Of a stretch of DNA of 64,000 nucleotides, positions 34,287 through 43,748 are shown one piece after another. The DNA comes from Pseudomonas sp. NKUCC02_KPG (GTDB taxonomy: Bacteria > Pseudomonadota > Gammaproteobacteria > Pseudomonadales > Pseudomonadaceae), in assembly GCF_019345465.1 (NCBI RefSeq), contig NZ_JAHKRC010000010.1:1-64000 (forward strand). The letters are read 5' to 3'. The notes beneath the pieces were generated by a model. That model was not told the DNA's origin, did no database searches, and was given only the letters and a program-made list of their open reading frames with translations. A program made the translations under genes and the position numbers. The first letter of the stretch is position 1. Each line of letters opens with the position of its first letter.

Positions 34287-34727
34287 ATGCGTATTTCTTC
34301 CATTACCCTGCTGTTGACCACTGCCCTGCTCTGCACATCGGTACTGGCCCAGACCCACGAAGTGAAAATGCTTACCCGCAGCGCCACGGCCGGCATGGTC
34401 TATGAACCGGATTACTTGCAGATCGCCCCCGGTGACACGGTCAAGTTCATCCCCACACAAAGCAGCCACAATGCCGCCACCCTGCCCGGTCTGCTGCCTG
34501 AAGGGGCACAACCGTTCAAAGGCAAGCTCAATCAGGAAATCGAGCAGACCTTCACCGTGCCGGGGCTCTATGGCATTCAGTGCATCCCGCACCTGGCCAT
34601 GGGCATGGTAATGCTGATCCAGGTAGGCGAACCGTCAGCTCAGCCCCCGCAACTGCCCGCTACGCTACCCAAACGTGCACTCGACCGCCTGAACGCCTCC
34701 CTGCAAAAACAGCAGGTGGCAAAATGA
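34287..34727 (+). CDS. Pseudoazurin-like blue copper protein
   Basis: A 146-residue periplasmic cupredoxin. The ATG at 34287 follows ATGGAGAGC and opens a signal peptide (MRISSITLLLTTALLCTSVLA) with mature start QTHEVKML. Type 1 copper ligands are H61 (SHN), C99 and H102 (QCIPH) and M107 (MGMVM), with the pseudoazurin spacing. Pseudoazurins shuttle electrons in the periplasm, classically to nitrite reductase. No denitrification gene is near; it is embedded in a cobalamin-riboswitch operon, an unusual context. Its stop overlaps the OprD start (ATGA). Confidence 0.88.
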   Translation: MRISSITLLLTTALLCTSVLAQTHEVKMLTRSATAGMVYEPDYLQIAPGDTVKFIPTQSSHNAATLPGLLPEGAQPFKGKLNQEIEQTFTVPGLYGIQCIPHLAMGMVMLIQVGEPSAQPPQLPATLPKRALDRLNASLQKQQVAK

Positions 34728-36067
34728 GTGCCGTGCGATCGCGCTCCGCGATCTTGATCGCTCTCGCCAGCCCGTTGGCGTTTGCCGAGTCGGCACAGGA
34801 ACAGGCCAACGGTTTTATCGAAGACAGCACCTGGAGCGTGCTCAACCGTACGGTCTACGACAGCCGCGAATATCGTCATGGCGCCAGCAACAGCGGCGCA
34901 CGCAATGCCTATAAACCGCGCTCGGAGCGCAATGGCTATGCCGAAGAGTGGGCATACGGCTTGATGGGCACCCTGCAGTCAGGCTTCACCCAAGGCCTGA
35001 TCGGTGTTGGAGTGGATGCCCACGCCTACATGGGGCTCAAGCTGGACAGCGGCGGAGGACGCGCAGGCAAGGCCCGCCTGCTCGGGCTGGATAACGACGG
35101 CTACCCCAAGGACAACTACGGCCGAGGCGGCGCAGCGATAAAACTGCGCATGTCCAATACCGTGCTCTCCTATGGTGAACAGCGGGTCAAGACGCCGGTT
35201 TTCAGCTCATCCGACAGTCGCCTGCTACCGGAAACCGCCACGGGGGTGTTCCTCACCAGCAACGAGATCAATGACCTGAAAATGGTCGGCGGGCATTTCA
35301 CCGAAAGCACTGACCGCAACGCCAGCAGCCACGATCAGGGCTTTGTGGTGAACTATTCGAACGGGCCCAAAGGCAATGCCTTCGACCTCGCAGGAGTTGT
35401 CTACACCCCAAGCAAAAACCTCAGCGCCAGTCTCTACAGCTCCCGCTATGAGGACACCTGGAACCAGCATTACCTGGGGGCCGTCTTCAGCCACGCCATT
35501 GATGAAAACCGTTCCCTGTCGCTGAACCTGAACCTGTACCGCACCACCGATGAAGGTAAGGCGCTATCAGGCAACATCGACAACACCACCTGGAGTTTGC
35601 TCAGCACCTATGCCCAAGGCCCCCACAGTTTCAGCCTGGGATATCAGAAAGTTCATGGCGATACGCCGTTCGATTACGTGACGCGGGGCGCCATTTTCCT
35701 TACCAACGCGGTGCAATTGTCTGACTTCAACGCGCCCAATGAACAGTCGTGGCAAGCACGTTACGACCTGGCGATGACCCCTTGGGGCATGCCCGGACTG
35801 GTATTCAGCGCCGCTTACGTGCGTGGCAGCCAGATCGACGGCAGCCATGTCGATCCTCGGGGCGGATATGCGTATCTGGGCTATGGCAAAGGCGGGAAAC
35901 ACTGGGAGCGGGATCTGGAAGCGCGTTACGTGATTCAGAGCGGAACGGCCAAGGGCACCATCATGTCATTGCGACACAACGTTCATCGCGGCAACAAGGC
36001 ACAGGCTGAACTGGACACCGATCAGATACGTCTTGCGGTTGAGTACCCGCTGACGGGGCGTTTCTGA
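34724..36067 (+). CDS. OprD-family outer membrane porin
   Basis: A 447-residue OprD-family porin. The start is the ATG at 34724, which overlaps the pseudoazurin stop and yields a signal peptide ending PLAFA followed by ESAQEQANGFIEDSTWSVLNRTVYDSREY. GLIGVGVDAHAYMGLKLDSGGGRAGKARLL and QRVKTPVFSSSDSRLLPETATG are family marks, and it ends in F. It is the last gene of the apparent riboswitch operon, where a TonB-dependent BtuB would be expected. It may therefore be the outer-membrane route for a small cobalt or copper species or corrinoid precursor, which is inference. Confidence 0.9.
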   Translation: MSAVRSRSAILIALASPLAFAESAQEQANGFIEDSTWSVLNRTVYDSREYRHGASNSGARNAYKPRSERNGYAEEWAYGLMGTLQSGFTQGLIGVGVDAHAYMGLKLDSGGGRAGKARLLGLDNDGYPKDNYGRGGAAIKLRMSNTVLSYGEQRVKTPVFSSSDSRLLPETATGVFLTSNEINDLKMVGGHFTESTDRNASSHDQGFVVNYSNGPKGNAFDLAGVVYTPSKNLSASLYSSRYEDTWNQHYLGAVFSHAIDENRSLSLNLNLYRTTDEGKALSGNIDNTTWSLLSTYAQGPHSFSLGYQKVHGDTPFDYVTRGAIFLTNAVQLSDFNAPNEQSWQARYDLAMTPWGMPGLVFSAAYVRGSQIDGSHVDPRGGYAYLGYGKGGKHWERDLEARYVIQSGTAKGTIMSLRHNVHRGNKAQAELDTDQIRLAVEYPLTGRF

Positions 36068-36100
36068 TCGGTTTGACGCACATTTAAACCCGTCCCCCCC

Positions 36101-36136
36101 TGTAGCCGCTGCCTCGTTCCTTCGGCAGCGACTACA
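36101..36136. repeat. Long hairpin between oprD and the PCu(A)C gene
   Basis: TGTAGCCGCTGCC and GGCAGCGACTACA pair over 13 positions with one mismatch and a 10-base loop. This type of CGCTGCC hairpin occurs as an intergenic repeat in Pseudomonas. It lies between two convergent genes and probably terminates or stabilises both transcripts. Confidence 0.6.
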
Positions 36137-36156
36137 AGGATTTTGCAACGCCAGGT

Positions 36157-36621
36157 TTAGTGCATCGAACCATGATCGTGATGCATCGGCATGCTGTTCA
36201 ATGCCCGAGCCTGGGCCTTGACCTCAATCGACTCTTTTACCCCTTTGCTGTCTTCGACAATCAGGGTCAACGGTACCTGGTCACCGACTTTAATCTGACC
36301 GACCAGGTCGATCAGCATCACGTGATAACCCTCAGGCACGATGGCAACGCTCTTGCCCGCTGGCAATGCCACCGATGCAACAGGCTGCATGCTCATCACG
36401 TCGTTTTCCATCTTCGACTCGTGAATTTGCACGGTCTTGGCAACGGGTGACTGGACTTCAACCAGCTTGCTGTCGCTACTGGCCGTGATGTGCATAAAAG
36501 CGCCGGTCGAAGGTTGCCCCGCAACGGTGGCCCGGACCCAGGCATCATCAACAACAGTTTGCGCGTTAACCTGCAGGCTCAGGCCCAGCAGCGACAGCAA
36601 CAGGTAGTTCACAGGCTTCAT
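36157..36621 (-). CDS. PCu(A)C-type periplasmic copper chaperone
   Basis: A 154-residue copper chaperone (DUF461/PCu(A)C) that delivers Cu(I) to the CuA/CuB sites of cytochrome oxidases. A signal peptide (to VNA) precedes the domain; the copper ligands are H67 (IHESKM), M76 and the H100-x-M102 pair (YHVML). The tail HHDHGSMH is an extra His/Met metal-binding end. It follows the SCO1-like gene on the same strand, and the pair fits oxidase copper loading. It is convergent with the operon that encodes the pseudoazurin. Confidence 0.92.
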   Translation of the reverse strand: MKPVNYLLLSLLGLSLQVNAQTVVDDAWVRATVAGQPSTGAFMHITASSDSKLVEVQSPVAKTVQIHESKMENDVMSMQPVASVALPAGKSVAIVPEGYHVMLIDLVGQIKVGDQVPLTLIVEDSKGVKESIEVKAQARALNSMPMHHDHGSMH

Positions 36622-36650
36622 AGGGTTGACTCTTTCAAAGGAGGCGTTGA

Positions 36651-37256
36651 TTAACAGACGGACATCACGGTCAGCAAGTCTTCAGTGCATTGCTTGGCCG
36701 AGAGTGAAGGCGACAAGCCAAGGCGCAAGACCCCACGGGAATCGAAGACGAAACTGGTAGCCGTATGGGACATGGTGTACGAATCACCCGTAGGGATTTT
36801 TTCGTAGAACACCTTGAATTCTTTAGCCGTGGCCGCCGTTTCTTCCAGGGTGCCTGACAATGCAATAAAGCTCGGATCGAAGGCTTTCACGTAGGCATCC
36901 AGCATGGCCGGTTTGTCCCGTTCAGGATCTAGGGTAATAAAGACCACCTGCAGCCGGTCACCGTCAGGCCCCATCATCTTCTTTGCCTGGGCCGCACGGG
37001 CCAACGCAGTCGGGCATACCGCCGGGCACTGGGTAAAGCCGAAGAAAATCATCGGCATCATCCCGCGAAAACTGCCGAGCATCATCTCGGTACCCTCTGC
37101 ATCCCTGAGCTTGAACTTGCGCCCCAGGATTTCATTGCTCAGGTCTTTTCCGTACTTGTATGACAAACCGCTGCCACTGTCGCAACCTGCGATCAAGCCC
37201 AGGCTGAGCAAGCCAAGACCGGTGACTACGCGGCGGCGAGTCAGTAATTCATTCAT
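36651..37256 (-). CDS. SCO1/SenC-family lipoprotein
   Basis: A 201-residue thioredoxin-fold Sco protein, used for copper insertion into cytochrome oxidase. It carries a lipobox (LIAGC25) and so is membrane-anchored. The copper/redox site is C77 and C81 in TQCPAVCPT with H164 in MSHTATSFVFD, the classic CxxxC…H arrangement. AAAGGAACC precedes the ATG. It is followed 29 bases later by the PCu(A)C gene, forming a small copper-delivery unit. Confidence 0.92.
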   Translation of the reverse strand: MNELLTRRRVVTGLGLLSLGLIAGCDSGSGLSYKYGKDLSNEILGRKFKLRDAEGTEMMLGSFRGMMPMIFFGFTQCPAVCPTALARAAQAKKMMGPDGDRLQVVFITLDPERDKPAMLDAYVKAFDPSFIALSGTLEETAATAKEFKVFYEKIPTGDSYTMSHTATSFVFDSRGVLRLGLSPSLSAKQCTEDLLTVMSVC

Positions 37257-37689
37257 GTAAGGTTCCTTTAAGCGGCCCTTTAAACGATAAAGGCCTCAAC
37301 CCTGCGTGCGACGAGGCAGGTGTGTACGCTGCCCGATGCCAGGTCTGACCAGGCTCAGTGCGTACGATTGCTGTGGGATAGACGTGTTGCATGGGCGCAG
37401 AATTTAACACTCTCACTGACCTGTCGCACGGTACAGACGCCCCTCTATGGTGCGCTCTGCCTCCCGCAGCCAGTAAAACCGGGCGATACAGCAAGACCTG
37501 CGACAAATCGACTCAGGACAGCTTTAGGTCAATTACGGGCAGTCGTCGTCACGTCTGTCCGGCAACTGGGGCCTGCATGCCAAGTGGCGACATGCGTTTT
37601 TTTCACATCCACTTCACCTCTCGCCCACCTGCTCCTGTTTAACGTGCCGGCCATAACTTACGTCTATAACGGGCTTACAGGTGGAAAGC
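37257..37689. other. Intergenic region between sco1 and arnT
   Basis: This 433-base divergent region has no open frame with recognisable sequence on either strand. GTACGC near 37322 and GCGTAC near 37357 could close a stem around GGTCTGACC, in the leader of the sco1-like gene. Otherwise nothing is identified. Confidence 0.3.
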
Positions 37690-39378
37690 ATGGTTGCCGT
37701 TGTCCCTCACACCTTCCGGATCCAGGGTCTGGAACGCTTGGCCTTGCCCAGTCTGATTCTGGCTTTTGTGGTGTTTTATCTGTTGCCACTGATGAGCCAC
37801 GGGCTGTGGATACCCGACGAAACCCGCTATGCCCAGATCAGTCAGGAAATGCTCCACAGTGGCAACTGGATCGCGCCGCACTTCATGGGTTTGCGCTATT
37901 TCGAGAAGCCCATTGCCGGTTACTGGATGATTGCCATCGGCCAGGCCGTGTTTGGTGACAACCTGTTTGGTGTGCGCATCGCCTCTGCGCTCAGCACCGG
38001 GCTGAGTGTCTGGCTGGCGTGGCTAATCGCTGGCCGCCTTTGGGATGACCCTCGCAAGCGTTTCGCCAGTGCCCTGCTTTACATGAGCTTTGGGCTGGTC
38101 GCAGGGCAAGCCGGATATGCCAACCTGGACCCGCAGTTCACCTTCTGGGTCAATCTGAGCCTGGTCGCTGTGTGGTTTGCCTTTGACAGCAAGACTCGCC
38201 GCGGGCGCCTTTGCTCATGGGCAGTGCTTGGCGTTGCCTGTGGCATGGGCTTCATGACCAAAGGCTTTCTGGCCTGGTTATTACCCGTACTGATCGCGGT
38301 GCCGTATGCCCTGTGGCAGAGGCGCATAAAGGAAGTGCTGATTTACGGTCCGCTGGCGATCCTGGTCGCAGTGGCTATCTGTGTTCCGTGGGCGCTGGCG
38401 ATACATCATCAGGAGCCGGACTTCTGGCAATTCTTTTTCTGGAACGAACACATCCGTCGCTTTAGCGCAGCCGATGCGCAACACACTCAACCCTGGTGGT
38501 TCTATCTGCCCATCCTGCTGGCCGCCAGTCTGCCGTGGGCCGCTCTGGTGCCCGCAGCCCTGCTCGATGCATGGAAGCAAAAGCGCCAGCCAGCGATTGG
38601 TTTTCTGTTGCTGTGGATGCTGCTGCCACTGGCCATCTTCAGCTTGAGCAAGGGCAAATTGCCGACTTACATCATGCCGTGCCTTTTGCCATTGGCACTG
38701 TTGATGGGCCATGCACTGGTGACCTGGCTGGCCCAGGCGCGTAGCCGGACTCTACGCATCAATGGTGTGTTGAATACGCTGCTGGCCGTAGCCGGGTTGG
38801 CGGGGCTGATTTATCTGCAAATCAGCCACCCGGTCTATGACAACACCGAGATATTCAGCCTGTCCCTGGGCTACATCGTGTTGCTCGGCTGGCTGCTGAG
38901 CAATGCCTTGCAAGCCCTGCGCCCCTTGCAGCTGTGGGCCGCACCCGCGCTGGGCATGGGCTTGCTGGTGGCCTTGTTGCCCGCAGCCATGCCGGGACAA
39001 ATCGTCAACAGTAAAATGCCCGACCAGTTTATCGCCGAACATGTGCAGGAACTGAGTCAGACCAGCACGTTGTTAAGCAACGACCTGGGCGCGGCGTCGG
39101 CGCTTTCATGGCGCCTTGGGCGACCTGACGTGAGTCTTTACAACACCGTGGGCGAACTCAAGTACGGCCTGGGGTATGCCGATTCAGCTGCGCGTCAGGT
39201 TGACATGGATAACATCGCTCACTGGATGAAGGACGCCCAGCAGCGCGGTTCTGTCGGAGTCGTCATGCGAGTTCATTCGGCACTGGAAACCCACGAAGTC
39301 GAGCTGCTGCCGGTGGGCGGCAAACGCTACGAGCGCGGCGATCTGTCGATATTTATCTTCCCCGGGGTTCAGCCTTAA
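37690..39378 (+). CDS. arnT: ArnT: aminoarabinose lipid A transferase
   Basis: A 562-residue PMT-fold glycosyltransferase that moves 4-amino-4-deoxy-L-arabinose from undecaprenyl phosphate to lipid A, giving polymyxin tolerance. It aligns with E. coli ArnT at [73 protein letters not shown] and [13 protein letters not shown]. About 12 membrane segments are followed by a soluble C-terminal domain. The ATG at 37690 has AGGTGGAA in front. No arnB, C, A, D, E or F is adjacent, so the donor must come from elsewhere. It is followed directly by a second PMT protein. Confidence 0.88.
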   Translation: MVAVVPHTFRIQGLERLALPSLILAFVVFYLLPLMSHGLWIPDETRYAQISQEMLHSGNWIAPHFMGLRYFEKPIAGYWMIAIGQAVFGDNLFGVRIASALSTGLSVWLAWLIAGRLWDDPRKRFASALLYMSFGLVAGQAGYANLDPQFTFWVNLSLVAVWFAFDSKTRRGRLCSWAVLGVACGMGFMTKGFLAWLLPVLIAVPYALWQRRIKEVLIYGPLAILVAVAICVPWALAIHHQEPDFWQFFFWNEHIRRFSAADAQHTQPWWFYLPILLAASLPWAALVPAALLDAWKQKRQPAIGFLLLWMLLPLAIFSLSKGKLPTYIMPCLLPLALLMGHALVTWLAQARSRTLRINGVLNTLLAVAGLAGLIYLQISHPVYDNTEIFSLSLGYIVLLGWLLSNALQALRPLQLWAAPALGMGLLVALLPAAMPGQIVNSKMPDQFIAEHVQELSQTSTLLSNDLGAASALSWRLGRPDVSLYNTVGELKYGLGYADSAARQVDMDNIAHWMKDAQQRGSVGVVMRVHSALETHEVELLPVGGKRYERGDLSIFIFPGVQP

Positions 39379-40896
39379 ATGACGGTATTCAAGCGCCTGG
39401 ACAGCAACCAGAAAGCGTTGCTGGTGCTACTGACCGTATCTGCCCTGCTGCTGTTGCTCGGCCTGGGCTCGAGGGAACTGTGGGGGCCGGAAACCCGCTG
39501 GGCCAACATTGCACTGCAGATGCTGCAAAGCGGTGATTATCTGGACCCGTACCTCAAGGGATCGCCCTACTACGACAAGCCCTTGCCCTCGTACTGGCTG
39601 ATCACGGCAACCGCCGGGCTGACGGGCGGCCTGGGGCATTGGTCGCTACGCCTGTCTTCGGTTGTCGCAGCCTGGTTCAGCGTATGGCTGGTGTACCTGA
39701 TCGGCGAGCAACTGTTTCGCAAAGGCACCGGATTGATTGCTGGATGGATGCTGGCCACCACCTTCTACTTTGTGTTTTGGGCGCGAGTGGCGACAGCGGA
39801 CATTCTCACCGTATTCGGCCTTCTGGCCGCGGTGTGGTGGTACTGGCGCGACCCGCAGGACACCCGCTTCAGCCGCTATTGCGTGTTCTTTCTGCTGCTG
39901 TCCCTGACCTCCCTGCTCAAGGGACTGATCGGCTTTATCCTGCCGGGGCTGGTTCTGCTGCCTCATCTACTGGGGGAGCAACGCTGGAAGCGTCATCTGA
40001 ACCTGCGCCTGTTACTGGCCCTGATCGTTGCAGGGGCGGTGTACATGCTGCCTTTTGTCCTGTCCCATCTGTATGGCGCGCCAACTTATGGTGAAAGCGG
40101 ACTGGGGCTGGTACTGCGTGAAAACGTGGTGCGCTTCTTCAACCCCTTCGACCACATGGGGCCTATTTATACCTACCTGATTTACCTGCCGGCTTACACC
40201 CTGCCCTGGGCGCCGTTCTGGATGATCGGGTTGTGGGTGGCCGTGCGTCAGTGGCGTCACATCGAGCCCAATACACGCTGGCTGGTGTGGGGGCTGGGTT
40301 TGCTGTTTGTATTCTTCACCGCCAGTGGCAGTCGGCGCAGTTATTACGTGCTGCCGCTGGTGCCCTTTGCGCAGCTATTGGCCGCCTGGTGGGTGACACG
40401 GCGCATGGCGCAACGCAAAAGCAGCGGGCGTGGCTGGAAGATCGGCTTCGGCGTCAGCGCTGCGGCCGTGCTGTTGGTACTGGGGGTGATATACCCCTGG
40501 TCCAACGGCGGTGGCGGGGTTATCCAGTTCGGCCAGGATGTGAAGGCGCGGGCCAGCGAGCAGGCGCCCTGGGATCAATGGCGCATGGTGATGATCGATG
40601 TCGACAACAAACTGCCGATGTATGTCCAGAATGAAGGCGAGCCGTTCTTCTACATCGACCAGAGCCAGGACTTCCCCCGCAACGGCGACAGTGCCGCACT
40701 GATGGCCTGGCTGGATAAAACCAGCGGCCAGCACTTCGACCCGAAACGCACGCTGATCTTCGCCCAGTTTCGCAGTGGCGATCCCCTGCCCCTGGGCTAC
40801 CTGAGCGTGGACCACCAGGTCATTACCAGTCAGCCGGATAACGGTGATCGCCTGTTGCATCGCCGTGAGGGGGGCAGCGTGGTGTATATCCCGTGA
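39379..40896 (+). CDS. PMT-fold glycosyltransferase, second copy
   Basis: A 505-residue membrane glycosyltransferase of the ArnT/PMT superfamily, starting on the base after the arnT stop. It keeps the first-loop acidic motif region (ELWGPETRWANIALQMLQSGDYLDPYLKGSPYYDKPLPSYW) and the LTSLLKGLIGFILPGL and FTASGSRRSYYVLPLVPF segments, but it differs from ArnT elsewhere. It probably uses a polyprenyl-phosphate sugar donor. The acceptor could be lipid A, another envelope lipid or a protein. The direct abutment suggests both act on the same donor or in one pathway. Confidence 0.78.
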   Translation: MTVFKRLDSNQKALLVLLTVSALLLLLGLGSRELWGPETRWANIALQMLQSGDYLDPYLKGSPYYDKPLPSYWLITATAGLTGGLGHWSLRLSSVVAAWFSVWLVYLIGEQLFRKGTGLIAGWMLATTFYFVFWARVATADILTVFGLLAAVWWYWRDPQDTRFSRYCVFFLLLSLTSLLKGLIGFILPGLVLLPHLLGEQRWKRHLNLRLLLALIVAGAVYMLPFVLSHLYGAPTYGESGLGLVLRENVVRFFNPFDHMGPIYTYLIYLPAYTLPWAPFWMIGLWVAVRQWRHIEPNTRWLVWGLGLLFVFFTASGSRRSYYVLPLVPFAQLLAAWWVTRRMAQRKSSGRGWKIGFGVSAAAVLLVLGVIYPWSNGGGGVIQFGQDVKARASEQAPWDQWRMVMIDVDNKLPMYVQNEGEPFFYIDQSQDFPRNGDSAALMAWLDKTSGQHFDPKRTLIFAQFRSGDPLPLGYLSVDHQVITSQPDNGDRLLHRREGGSVVYIP

Positions 40897-40906
40897 TCCC
40901 TATCTT

Positions 40907-40928
40907 GTGGGAGCAAGCCCGCTCCCAC
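40907..40928. repeat. REP palindrome
   Basis: GTGGGAGC, AAGCCC, GCTCCCAC: a compact copy of the Pseudomonas REP element found seven times in the window. It lies between the convergent PMT and pssA genes. Confidence 0.8.
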
Positions 40929-40934
40929 GAGTAT

Positions 40935-42278
40935 TTAGAGAATCCGGTAAAGCAAGCGCTCGATCCGTACCCGACTGACGCGACGCAAGAACTTGGCCAC
41001 CGCTGGCGGGTAATCCGCCAGTGTTTCCAGGCTCTTGAAGCTATCGATGCGCTGAGTATGGGCAAAGATGGCGTCCAGCTCCTTGCGGCGAGGCTCCAGC
41101 AACTCGCGACGCGGATCATCAATCAGCAAACCGTTTTCCAGGTCCAGGCGAAACGCACGCGGATTGAGGTTGTTGCCGGTCAACAAGGTATAGCGATCAT
41201 CGACCCACATGCCCTTCAGGTGGTAGGTGTTGTCACCTTCGCGCCACAAGTGCAGATTCAACAGACCGTTATCGATCATGCGCTGATGACTCTTGGCAAA
41301 CCGGCGCAGGCTCAACTCATACAGATACGGCAACGCCGCGATAACCCGGAAAGGTTCGCTGGGCGGGATGTAGAAGTCGTTGGCCGTCTTGTCTCCCACC
41401 ACGATATCAATCCGCACCCCACGCTCCAGGGCCCGATTGATTTCACGGGTCACAGGCAGCGGCAGGTTGAAATACGGCGTACAAATGGTCAGTTGCTGCT
41501 GACTGCAGGCAATCAGTTCACAAATCACCCGGCTCAGCGGGTTGTTCTTGCCCACGCCCAGCAACGGGCTGACCGAGAGACCAAAGTGGCCGACAGTACC
41601 GGCGCTGGTGTCGTAGCTGGCTTTTTTCAGATGGCTGCGCAAATCACCGATGGCGCTGCGCAAACTGCGGGTTGTCGGCAGTGTTGGCAGGTCCAGGCGA
41701 TGGACCGCCCTGGTCTCGATCAGGTCCTGCTGGACAAAGCGCTGCATGGTGTCGGCCAACGGCTTGTTGTGCAGCACGTGGTAACGGTCAAAGCGGTACT
41801 TGTCGAGTTTGTGCAGGTACACGTTATTCAGACTGGCGCCGCTGTAGATCACACAGTCGTCAACGATGAAGCCCTTGAGGTGCAGCACGCCGAACAGCTC
41901 GCGGGTCTGGACCGGCACACCATAAATCGGCACATGGGTGGCGTGGGATGCGGTTTGCGCCTGATACCAGGCCGCATTGCCGGGCTGCTTGCCTGCACCG
42001 ATCAGCCCGCGCTGGGCACGCAGCCAGTCGACGACAACCGCGATTTCGAGTTCGGGACGCGCCGCTTTGGCGGCATGCAAGGCGTCCATGATTTCCTGCC
42101 CGGCCTCATCCTGTTGCAGGTACAAGGCCACCAGCGTGATGCGGTGGCGTGCGCCTGCAATCTGCTCCAACAGACAGCGACGAAAATCCGCTGCGCTTGG
42201 CAGGATACTGAAAGCATCGGCAGATAACGGAAAGCTGCGCAGTTTAGGCAGCAAAGAGCGTTTGAAGAGCGACGGCAT
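40935..42278 (-). CDS. pssA: CDP-diacylglycerol-serine O-phosphatidyltransferase (PssA)
   Basis: A 447-residue phospholipase D superfamily enzyme that makes phosphatidylserine from CDP-diacylglycerol and serine. Two HxK motifs are present: LHLKGFIVDDCVIYSGASLNNVYLHKLDKYRFDRYH near residue 133 and YHLKGMWVDDRYTLLTGNNLNPRAFRLDLENGLLI near 352, as in E. coli PssA. The length matches. It works at the inner membrane surface in phosphatidylethanolamine synthesis. It is a single gene flanked by REP copies. Confidence 0.92.
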   Translation of the reverse strand: MPSLFKRSLLPKLRSFPLSADAFSILPSAADFRRCLLEQIAGARHRITLVALYLQQDEAGQEIMDALHAAKAARPELEIAVVVDWLRAQRGLIGAGKQPGNAAWYQAQTASHATHVPIYGVPVQTRELFGVLHLKGFIVDDCVIYSGASLNNVYLHKLDKYRFDRYHVLHNKPLADTMQRFVQQDLIETRAVHRLDLPTLPTTRSLRSAIGDLRSHLKKASYDTSAGTVGHFGLSVSPLLGVGKNNPLSRVICELIACSQQQLTICTPYFNLPLPVTREINRALERGVRIDIVVGDKTANDFYIPPSEPFRVIAALPYLYELSLRRFAKSHQRMIDNGLLNLHLWREGDNTYHLKGMWVDDRYTLLTGNNLNPRAFRLDLENGLLIDDPRRELLEPRRKELDAIFAHTQRIDSFKSLETLADYPPAVAKFLRRVSRVRIERLLYRIL

Positions 42279-42345
42279 AGGGCTCGCTAAGGGTCGAATG
42301 CGAAGAGCCGCAAAGCTTACACCAAAGTTTGCAATGAAACCTCAA

Positions 42346-42370
42346 TGTGGGAGCGGGCTTGCTCGCGATG
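42346..42370. repeat. REP palindrome
   Basis: TGTGGGAGCGGGCTTGCTCG followed by CGATG: the standard GC-rich REP form, between pssA (start side) and the glycerate kinase gene. Confidence 0.8.
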
Positions 42371-42458
42371 AGATCGCCCTGGTTTTACAGGCAGTGCGCG
42401 TTATCCGAATCGCAGGCAAGCCGAATCGACGCACCGTCGCTCCATCACGCTTTATGTG

Positions 42459-43598
42459 TCATGAAAATTTGGCAAGACTCAACAACCGTGCAATATCCCG
42501 AGCCCGGTCGGTGAGCAATGGCGCCGCCCGGGTGCAGGCGTCCTGCAGGGTCATCGGGCCGCTGACAATTGCAAATGCCGCGTTGATGCCGTGCTCGTAC
42601 AGCGCCTGATACCCCTCGCCCAACGTACCTGCCAATACCACCACCGGAACACCTTCAGCGCGGGCGATGTTCGCCACGCCAAAGGGGGTTTTGCCGCGCA
42701 GGGTCTGGGCATCGAAACGGCCTTCACCGGTAATCACCAGGTCTGCCCCCTTTACAGCCTCGGCCAGCCCCACCAGCTCGGCAACCACTTCAACCCCTGC
42801 ACGAAACTGCGCGCCGAGGAACGCCTTGGCAGCAAACCCCAGCCCACCGGCTGCACCCGAGCCTGGTTCCTGACGCACATCCTTGGGCAAAACCTTTGCA
42901 CAGTGATCGGCAAAATGCCCCAGCGCCTGATCCAGCAACTGCACGTGTTCGGCAGATGCACCCTTTTGCGGGCCAAAGATTGCCGAAGCACCGTGCTCGC
43001 CACACAGCGGGTTGTTGACGTCAGCGGCAATTTCAAAGCGTACCTCGGCCAGACGCGGGTCCAGGCCTGCCAGCTCGATACGCGCCACATGGGCCAGCGC
43101 CAGGCCGCCGCGCGGCAGACTGTTGCCCTGGGCGTCGAACAAGCCCAGGCCCAGCGCCTGCAATGCACCGGCTCCGGCATCATTGGTAGCACTGCCCCCA
43201 ATGGCCAGGATGACCCGCCGTGCGCCGGCATCCAGCGCGGCCTTGATCAGTTCGCCGGTGCCGAAGGTGCTGGTGATGCAGGCATTGCGCTGTTCCGGTT
43301 TGAGCAGTTGCAAACCGCTGGCTTCGGCCATCTCGATGATTGCCGTGTGGCTGTCAGGCAGCCAGCCCCAATGGGCCTCGACCGGTGCGCCAAGCGGGCC
43401 TTGCACATGATTGCGGCGCAACTGGCCATTGCCTGCGGCGACAATCGCTTCGACTGTGCCTTCGCCGCCATCGGCCATCGGGCACTTGACCAGATGCGCG
43501 TGGGGCAATACGTCAGCCAGACCGGCTGCAATCGCGTCGGCGACTTTTTCGGCGCTCAGGCTGTCTTTGAACGAGTCGGGGGCAATCACGATTTTCAT
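42459..43598 (-). CDS. glxK: Glycerate 2-kinase
   Basis: A 379-residue glycerate kinase of the GarK/GlxK family, producing 2-phosphoglycerate. MKIVIAPDSFKDSLSAEKVADAIAAGL, CPMADGGEGTVEAIV, GGSATNDAGAGALQALG and VITGEGRFDAQTLRGKTPFGVA are characteristic. It lies downstream of the cdaR-like gene on the same strand and near a divergent ACS-type MFS gene, suggesting uptake and phosphorylation of glycerate under CdaR control. garK and glxK cannot be separated by sequence reading alone. Confidence 0.92.
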   Translation of the reverse strand: MKIVIAPDSFKDSLSAEKVADAIAAGLADVLPHAHLVKCPMADGGEGTVEAIVAAGNGQLRRNHVQGPLGAPVEAHWGWLPDSHTAIIEMAEASGLQLLKPEQRNACITSTFGTGELIKAALDAGARRVILAIGGSATNDAGAGALQALGLGLFDAQGNSLPRGGLALAHVARIELAGLDPRLAEVRFEIAADVNNPLCGEHGASAIFGPQKGASAEHVQLLDQALGHFADHCAKVLPKDVRQEPGSGAAGGLGFAAKAFLGAQFRAGVEVVAELVGLAEAVKGADLVITGEGRFDAQTLRGKTPFGVANIARAEGVPVVVLAGTLGEGYQALYEHGINAAFAIVSGPMTLQDACTRAAPLLTDRARDIARLLSLAKFS

Positions 43599-43724
43599 GG
43601 GGCGTATCTCCAGTTCTTATACCCTCCATGCTGCCAGCAACCGGCCCAAAACACGCCAGTCGGGCGCACAAGCATTCAAGGGGTTTGTTGTTCATTTGGA
43701 CAAGGAACCGTGTTGCAGGCGCTA

Positions 43725-43747
43725 TCGCGAGCAAGCCCGCTCCCACA
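43725..43747. repeat. REP palindrome
   Basis: TCGCGAGCAAGCCCGCTCCC followed by ACA, an inverted REP copy between the cdaR-like and glycerate kinase genes, one base from the cdaR-like stop codon. Confidence 0.8.
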
Positions 43748-43748
43748 A

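Noticed and set aside
37257..37689. Several open frames of 64-118 codons between sco1 and arnT
   Set aside because: No ribosome sites, no homology and mutual overlap on both strands.
40893..42227. 444-codon plus-strand frame opposite pssA
   Set aside because: Entirely antisense to PssA with intact HxK motifs; the product has no domain-like pattern.
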